A stretch of DNA of 64,000 bases, taken from the NCBI GenBank assembly GCA_024305745.1, contig JAHRBS010000011.1, positions 434,001 through 498,000 of the forward strand. Direction: 5' to 3'. Every line of letters begins with the position of its first letter. The first letter of the stretch is position 1. This document shows, one piece after another, positions 58,736-64,000 of the stretch. The notes beneath the pieces are model-generated. The model was not told the DNA's origin. It saw only the letters and a program-made list of their open reading frames with translations, and ran no database searches. The stretch is from Polyporus tsugae. Its lineage: Eukaryota > Basidiomycota > Agaricomycetes > Polyporales > Polyporaceae. A program made the position numbers and the translations under genes.

Positions 58736-59353
58736 TAGTGAATTGCAAAGCCCGGCCCGGCCCAAAAGCCCCGGCTCAGGCCCGGCTTGGGAGGGCTCAA
58801 GCTCATGAAGAGAGGGAGCCAGGCCCTGGTCAGCAGCCCAAGCCTGGCTCAAGCTCGGCCTGGCTCGAAGCCCCAGCCTATATGCTTCCCAAGTGAGGTC
58901 ATGAAAATCATTCCAGGCGAGTTATATGCAACAAATTGGAGGTGGTATTCATGATTTACAGTGCCCGAGGGGATCCGAGGCGTGCCTATCCGGAATGTCA
59001 AGGCATCGGAGAGAGCTGACCGTATCATGCCGGCGCTTCACACACCATATCCAGTCAGTCACCTCCGCCAAGATGTTGACTGACAGCTTACTGACCCCAT
59101 ACAGGTTCCGTATAATTCAGAATAGTAAAGCAACATATCAGGTGGTTTGTTCAGGATGCACTATTTTGCACTAAATGTACATGAGACCAGAGGATACAGA
59201 AGCCCCGGACCAAGCTTTGTGGCCTGGCTTTTCATGACCACAGGCCGAGCCGACAGGCCCTCTGAAGCTTTGATAAAAGCCTGGCTCGGCCCGGCCTATT
59301 CAGGGCCTGGCCTGACAGCTTGATGGTCTGAGGCCGGGATTTGCAAGTCACTA
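58736..59353. mobile_element. 618-bp non-autonomous hAT element (MITE)
   Basis: The ends read TAGTGAATTGCAAAGCCCGG on the left and, complemented, TAGTGACTTGCAAATCCCGG on the right, with exact 8-bp duplication TTCAGGAG. Subterminal regions are rich in GGCCTGGC/GGCCGGGC words on both sides. The centre (58900-59170) is unrelated and non-coding. A shortened relative lies at 28304-28401. Confidence 0.9.
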
Positions 59354-59361
59354 TTCAGGAG
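59354..59361. repeat. 8-bp target duplication of the hAT MITE, right
   Basis: TTCAGGAG, an exact match to 58728-58735. Confidence 0.9.
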
Positions 59362-59364
59362 TGG

Positions 59365-60816
59365 CTATAGTTCCAAGCCCTCCATTGTCAGCCACAAAGG
59401 TGCGGTGCCCCAGGCCAATGGTGCTAGCACGGTTTTACGTGCAGGAAAGACACTCTCATTGAAGATCACATCACAAGATACAATGAAGGAGTGCTGCGCT
59501 GAGTTCCAGAAAACGTACCCCTTGGTACCAGCAGCGTAACCAACAAACATCATCTCGAGTGCCTTCTTCTCGAGTTTATGACAATGGGCCTTTTGCATGT
59601 GAACAAAGGCTTTACAGCAAAACACCCTAAAGTACGAGATATCTGGGGCTTTGCCACTCCAGAGCTCGATGGGTGTACGCCACTTGTGGCGACGCATCGG
59701 TTGACAATTGTACAGATGGACGGCACAGGCAACAGCGAGTTCCCAGAAACCGTGACTAAGGCCGGCTTGGTGAAGCATTGCCATTGTCTTGTCTGTGATG
59801 ATACAGTTCCAGCGTTCAGCGCGTCCATTCTGTTGTGGCAAGTCAGGTGTCGACTTATGGTGCTCAATCCCGTGTGTCTTCAGAAGCTCAGTGAACTCCT
59901 TTGACGTGTATTCTGTTCCTCGATCAGAGCAAACCCTCTTGATCTTGTGACCAGTCTGATTCTCAGCCCAAGCCTTGAACTCCAAGAACAATTTGTGGGC
60001 TTTGTTCTTGTGCTTAAGGTAGTATGCGACACTAAGATCAGAGTAGTCATCAATGAAAGAGACAAAGTAGAGGTTCTTGCCATTGACCAATTAAGTGCGC
60101 ATTGGTCCATCCTCATCGGTGTGGACAAGTTCGAGAGGACGAGTAGCGCACTTCTGAGATGGAGGGAACGGAAGACGGTGGGATTTGCCCCACGTGCAGC
60201 CTTCACAGGCTTCAGCGTTGGTGGGCTTGGGATCAATAGCAGGAGCACCTTTGGTTTTAGTCAGCAACTGCTTCATAGCTTCCTCACTCGGATGTCCAAG
60301 TCGACGGTGCCAAGTTTGGTAGTCCATGACTGCAGGATGGACGGAGGAGTCTAGCATGAGTTCCGCCTTGATCGCAAGGACCATGTTATAGACATTCAAG
60401 CGAGTGATGTACTCAGCTTCGAGTATCTTGGTTCCAAGAGTAATCGTTGAGTCCGATTGTGGCGGGCTCACTAACCGCCGTGTATAAATACACATTCACT
60501 TGGCACTCTGAACAAGAGTATGGTTTTTTTGCTCAACAGAACCTGTGGCGAATAGCCTGCACCCGACCTGAGGAACGTAGATGACGTTGTTCAACTCAGT
60601 CTCAATCCACCGATCATCAACATGAACATGACCTCGAACTGTCCCAGCACCTAAGCCTTGAATTTGAGTACCATTGGCTGCGGTTGAGAAGAGCATGGGA
60701 GTATTGAAAGGTTTATGGGTCGAGAAGTCGTTCATGTTGAATGTAATGTGCTCCGATGCACCTGAATCCATCAGCCAAGTCGTCGAGTTGTTGTCATGAA
60801 CGTTCTATTCGGCGCC
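59365..60816 (-). pseudogene. Ty1/copia Pol fragment (protease to integrase)
   Basis: Minus strand, in order: protease WLMDSGASEHITF (about 60770), gag-pre-integrase with WHRRLGHPSEEAM and CEGCTWGKSH (the H-H-C-C zinc region), then the integrase core with HTDEDGPM, CSDRGTEYTS and NGRAERWN (D-D-E). VFCCKAFVHMQK and GYVFWNSAQHSFIVSCDVIF follow. In-frame stops lie at TAG before NVHDNN (about 60808), at 60496-60498 (QSAK-stop) and at 60091-60093 (PMRT-stop-LVNG). The frame ends at 59365. No reverse transcriptase or LTR is present. The upstream side is cut by the gypsy LTR at 60817, and the downstream side passes into the MITE target. Confidence 0.88.
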
Positions 60817-61252
60817 TGCTACCAGCGCCTTAGTTTCCTTTTCCGGACAATCTACTTCTCACATTGTACTTATTGTTCTCCGTTGCATTGTATCTCATCC
60901 TTTGTTCTCTAGCACAATAGCTCCTTATTGTCCGTCGTTGCTATTGTTCCATTTCCATTGTTCACCCATGTCCATAGTTACCTATTGTCCCCGGGTTCTC
61001 ATTGTCCCTCTATACATATATAAGGACCTGTACTTTGCTGCCTGGAGACCTCAGTTTCGACCTCTTTTCTCCAGGTAAGCCTCTCCAGGTACGCCTCGCT
61101 GTATTTCACTCGTAGACAACTACTTACTCAATACATCTTGTCTCCAGCCCTGACCGTTGAGCCTTGCTCCGCTCTCGCTGCACAAGTGCTTGTCGGCGCT
61201 CCTGCTTGCCTCGTACGTATCCCTGATCCTTGCTCAATGCTCAGTCGTAACA
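60817..61252 (+). repeat. 5' LTR of the third gypsy element
   Basis: About 436 bp from TGCTACCAGC (probably TGTTAC originally) to AGTCGTAACA. It contains a TATATAAGG promoter word at about 61016-61024 and a dense set of ATTGT words upstream of it. It is similar in layout, but not in overall sequence, to the 477-bp LTR family. Confidence 0.7.
60863..61006 (+). promoter_or_regulatory. Cluster of ATTGT motifs in LTR U3
   Basis: About eight ATTGT(T/C/A) words plus inverted ACAAT words lie within 150 bp just upstream of the TATA box. ATTGTT is the core bound by HMG-box factors. The 477-bp LTRs have a sparser set (11325, 11353, 11440). A regulatory role is inferred. Confidence 0.4.
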
Positions 61253-61744
61253 TTAGGTCGAAACTTCTCCACGAGCACTAGCGCACTTTTCTCCCAGGAG
61301 TTTACACACATTTAATCATTCCCCTTTCCCCTCGTACGGTACACACTCAGACCCTCTGTGTTGGCCTAGCGTAGTGGGCGCTCTAGTCACACCATCGGAC
61401 GTGGTCTTGATTAAACTCGAGGCTTGCCACTTTCAGTGGTACAGTGCGCGGAAAGCTCCTAACCCGAGACCCCAGCACTGACAGAAGTGGTCCGCCTCAC
61501 GGCGTGGGAGGCTAGAGAAAGGTGACGAAACAAAGCCAAGGCAGGACACCCCTGGGCTCGTGTCCCTTGTGGTTAAGACACAGCAATAGGCCGAGGAGGC
61601 TGAGCAGACAGTGTTGGATTGTGCACCTGCCGTCTCTGTTTCTTGGATAGGAAGCGAGTTCCAACAACCTAGCGAGCTGCAGTATATACGGGCACGTCTT
61701 CCATGTCGTCGCGGTCGAAGACCAACACTAGAATGAGTTAGACT
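61253..61744. other. Leader of the third gypsy element
   Basis: About 490 bp between LTR and gag with no convincing frame. It starts with the conserved post-LTR word. Confidence 0.4.
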
Positions 61745-63023
61745 CACGGCGGTACATCTGCAAACAACAACCCTGCCCCAACCGGTCGAACACCTTTGAC
61801 TGGGACGAGGAAAGCTGGTCTCAATATCCCAGTTTTGTCGCAACCGCCCCAGAGCAGAACAATCTCATCACCCAGTTATGACCCAGAGTCCCCACCAACC
61901 GCCTTCCATGAACAGCCTCTGCTGCTGCAATCAGCCGACTGGGCACACGTCCCCCTAGCCGTGCTCCTAGTCATATCCCCACTTCCAGCGGATCACCCTC
62001 ATTGGGATCCATTCCACTTGGCCAAGCACTTGCACTAGCCAGTGACCGTATTGCACGACGAACATTCAACCCCCATCCACACCCTCTCCGGCAGGGACCC
62101 CTCCACAACAAACTGTTGTTCTTAACACCCCAAGTAGTCCCTCACCCGTGCCAAGTCCCTCTCCACCCTCATCGCCTGCTTCCACCATGGCCACGCCCGC
62201 TCCCTTTGATGTTTCCAAACTCCTCTCTCAAATCGCCCCTCGCGAGTACGATGGAACACTCGCGCAGGAAGGGCTTCGCTTTGTAGCTAATGCCCGCATC
62301 TACTACGATCTTCTCGAGGTGCAAGGTGTTGCGCACGAGATCCGCTGGATCACAATCCTCAACAAGTTGACCAGTGGCACCACTGAGTGGGCCGGTCCAT
62401 ACATCGTCACGGTGGCCAGCAGCAATGTTGCGTGGTCGGACTTTGTGGCCTTTGAAGGGTCATTCAAGGCGCACTTCTGCGCTGTGGACGATGAGGAAGC
62501 GGCTGTCGCAGAACTCACCAAACTCTGCAAGGCTTCGCATCAGCTTGGCACTGTCAAGGACTATACTAGTCAGTTCAATGCCATCGCTGCTCGCATCGGG
62601 TTCGGCGACGCGGACAAGCGCGAACGGTACTGCACGGCACTCCCTTACAAGATCAAGGACACCTTTGCGACCACAGCGCACGACATCTCGGACCTGGCCA
62701 AGATCCAGAAAGTCGCGCTGCAGATGGACCAGCAACTTGCTGCGCGCGAGGAGGAACAGACGAAGCAATTTGGATGGAAGAAGAAGGGCGAAAAGGCAGC
62801 TGCCTCTGGTTCGGGCAAGAAGAAGTTTGATGGCGAGTGCTGGAACTGCGGTGAGAAAGGACATCCCGCATTCCACTGCCCAAAGTCCAAAGTCGAGGGC
62901 CAACGGGCTGCCTCTTCTTCCTCATCTGGTACCAATGAGCTCACAACACTTAAGGCCCAGCTCAAGGCAATGGAGGAGAAGATCACCGCCCTTACAGTGG
63001 TTGATAAGAAAGAGGGTTTTTGA
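61745..63023 (+). pseudogene. gag: Gag of the third gypsy element, frameshifted in its N-terminal part
   Basis: From 62148 a 291-codon frame is open: capsid-like domain (APREYDGTLAQEGLRFV, EWAGPYIV, VKDYTSQFNAIAAR), CCHC knuckle CWNCGEKGHPAFHC and a short coiled-coil tail. Upstream, SIPLGQALALASDRIARRT (about 61990-62060) matches SIPLATALTLASEGISRRT-like sequence of the full copies but is in another frame. At least one base has therefore been lost near 62065. The stop follows GGT TTT, as in the other family. Confidence 0.82.
63014..63020 (+). promoter_or_regulatory. Candidate -1 frameshift heptamer, third element
   Basis: G GGT TTT immediately before the Gag TGA, the same as in the distinct 477-bp-LTR family. 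The -1 frame continues only 18 codons here because pol is missing. Confidence 0.5.
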
Positions 63024-63030
63024 TTAGAAC

Positions 63031-63449
63031 TGCATTGGACGCTGCGCGTGCTGGTTACTGTAGTAATAGTTGATTTTCTGTACTGGGTTTAAGGCTGAAC
63101 GTAGGTCCGGATCAATGTGCGAATCAACCTGGGCCGCCCCGGCGCTTAACCCGTAGGTTAGCAATCCGTAGGTTCAGGTACCCGCACCATGAATCAGTTG
63201 CGGATCTGAATCAGGGGGTCCGGAAATGGCTGACCTGCTGCAGGTCACCTAGATTTTAGAGCATTCATTTCACACTGTTGGAAGGTGGATTGGCAGACAT
63301 AACATCATGATGATCATACATATGTACATATAACATATAGGGCATACTCGGGTACATGGGGATGGACAGGTGCGACTCGGAGAGTTGATGTTGACGGGTA
63401 CGGGGGCACTAAGCTATCGGAGGCGCTGACGAGGGCAGCTCAGGCTGTA
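63031..63449. other. Intergenic stretch
   Basis: No gene or repeat structure was recognised between the truncated gypsy element and the next minus-strand gene. Confidence 0.4.
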
Positions 63450-64000
63450 TTACTCATAAACTACAAAACCCTGTGCAATGAGGGCCTCCTCCTCTGAGTC
63501 CGGGTCCAGCTCCTCCGAGCTGTCGGAGTCATATGAGTCATGACTTGAGTCAGAGTCAACAAGAGTATCGGAGTGGAGCATATTGACTGAAGAGGCAGAT
63601 CTAGCGCCATCAGCACCCGAGCGCTTATCTGAGTGGCTCGAGGAGGACGCCGCGGTGGCTGAGGTCGGTGTAGGACCCAGATACTCGTACTCAGAGAACA
63701 AATGCTGCAGGCTCAGCAGTAGTCAGAGGTGACGCGATGAGGAGACAGACAGCCTGGGCTCACCTGGGGTAAAGCCCAACACATGTCTGCTATGAGACAT
63801 GCAAGCTCGGGGGTCACACAGCGACCGCGGCCACCACAAGCAATCTTCATGAGCTCATCGGCAAAGTACAAGAATGTGTTGATGTCAATCTCCCGAGGAC
63901 CGCGCGTGACTGCGCAATATACGAGGGCGACGTGGAGGATGAGGTTCCGTGCGTGTGCGGTGGCGGCGCACACATCCGGGGACGAGGTTTGAAACCGCTG
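63450..64000 (-). CDS. 3' end of an unidentified acidic protein gene
   Basis: Minus-strand exon from the window edge (AATAHARNLILHVALVYCAV, then ELACLIADMCWALPQ) ends at a GTGAGC donor near 63766. It joins, after a CTGCAG acceptor near 63707, an exon reading HLFSEYEYLGPTPTS, a serine-rich segment and an acidic end (SDSSEELDPDSEEEAL), with a stop at 63450-63452. The splice keeps frame. The S/D/E-rich architecture recalls the N-terminus of the DUF6532-like gene, but I cannot assign a family. The start lies outside the window. Confidence 0.55.

Larger units (their letters stand above)
60817..63030 (+). mobile_element. Third Ty3/gypsy element, 5' part only (LTR, leader, gag)
   Basis: The LTR (60817-61252) is followed by the same post-LTR word TTAGGTC-AAAC seen in the full copies, a leader of about 0.5 kb and a Gag gene ending at 63023. 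No protease or RT follows; the sequence after 63030 is unrelated, so the 3' part is deleted. GCGCC precedes the LTR, but no partner duplication can be found. Confidence 0.8.

Noticed and set aside
61433..61843. 136-codon minus-strand frame in the gypsy leader
   Set aside because: It is Cys/Ser/Arg-rich without domain features and lies opposite the leader and the start of gag.

Overview
The window looks like a transposon-rich accessory or subtelomere-like stretch of a filamentous basidiomycete genome (Agaricomycetes-like). The evidence is short GT-AG introns of about 50-70 bp, a chromodomain-bearing Ty3/gypsy element, hAT and PIF/Harbinger DNA transposons, a gene resembling the DUF6532 family that is expanded in Agaricomycetes, and fragments of ordinary fungal housekeeping genes. 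No rRNA, tRNA or CRISPR array was recognised. All family names come from motif reading, not database searches.

Layout. 1-1.45 kb: 5' part of a degraded hAT-type transposase on the minus strand. 1.45-4.17 kb: no gene, one MITE-like repeat and a G-rich telomere-like tract. 4176-8751: left arm of a 4.6-kb inverted repeat whose right arm is 23573-28148. 7994-19756: a hAT transposon with terminal inverted repeats and an exact 8-bp target duplication. It is split by a 6.9-kb chromovirus (gypsy copy 1, 11192-18122) that has its own exact 5-bp target duplication. 20.1-23.57 kb: a PIF/Harbinger transposase and a convergent Myb/SANT-like gene, cut off at the right arm. 28-31 kb: three small non-autonomous elements and a minisatellite.

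31-43 kb is GC-rich and holds a row of broken or partial host genes: a VTI1-type SNARE, a CSN1-like relic, an unidentified minus-strand gene, an unidentified plus-strand gene, a truncated aminopeptidase P, an SF1 helicase with a stop codon in its DEAS box, and the 3' end of a serine peptidase S28 gene. 43.4-45.4 kb holds the best-preserved host gene, a coiled-coil/zinc-finger protein. 45689-52618 is gypsy copy 2, nearly identical to copy 1 but without matching target duplications. 52.6-56.4 kb has no recognisable gene. 56.5-58.7 kb is a DUF6532-like gene with an in-frame stop. It abuts a hAT MITE with a perfect target duplication (58736-59353), a decayed copia integrase region (59.4-60.8 kb, minus strand) and the LTR-gag part of a third gypsy element (60817-63.0 kb). 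The last 0.55 kb holds the 3' end of an acidic unknown gene.

How it fits together. The window records layered transposition, an inverted duplication and decay. The two full gypsy copies share the same six pol stop codons, one frame break and one ORF3 stop. Their interiors differ at only about a dozen sites over 6 kb, while the two LTRs inside each copy differ at about 2%. Several of these LTR differences are 5'-versus-3' specific in both copies. That pattern is hard to obtain by reverse transcription and points to copying at the DNA level, or to gene conversion or an assembly effect. Gag in two distinct gypsy families ends on the same slippery heptamer, GGGTTTT. The full-length family also carries an additional ORF between pol and the 3' LTR.
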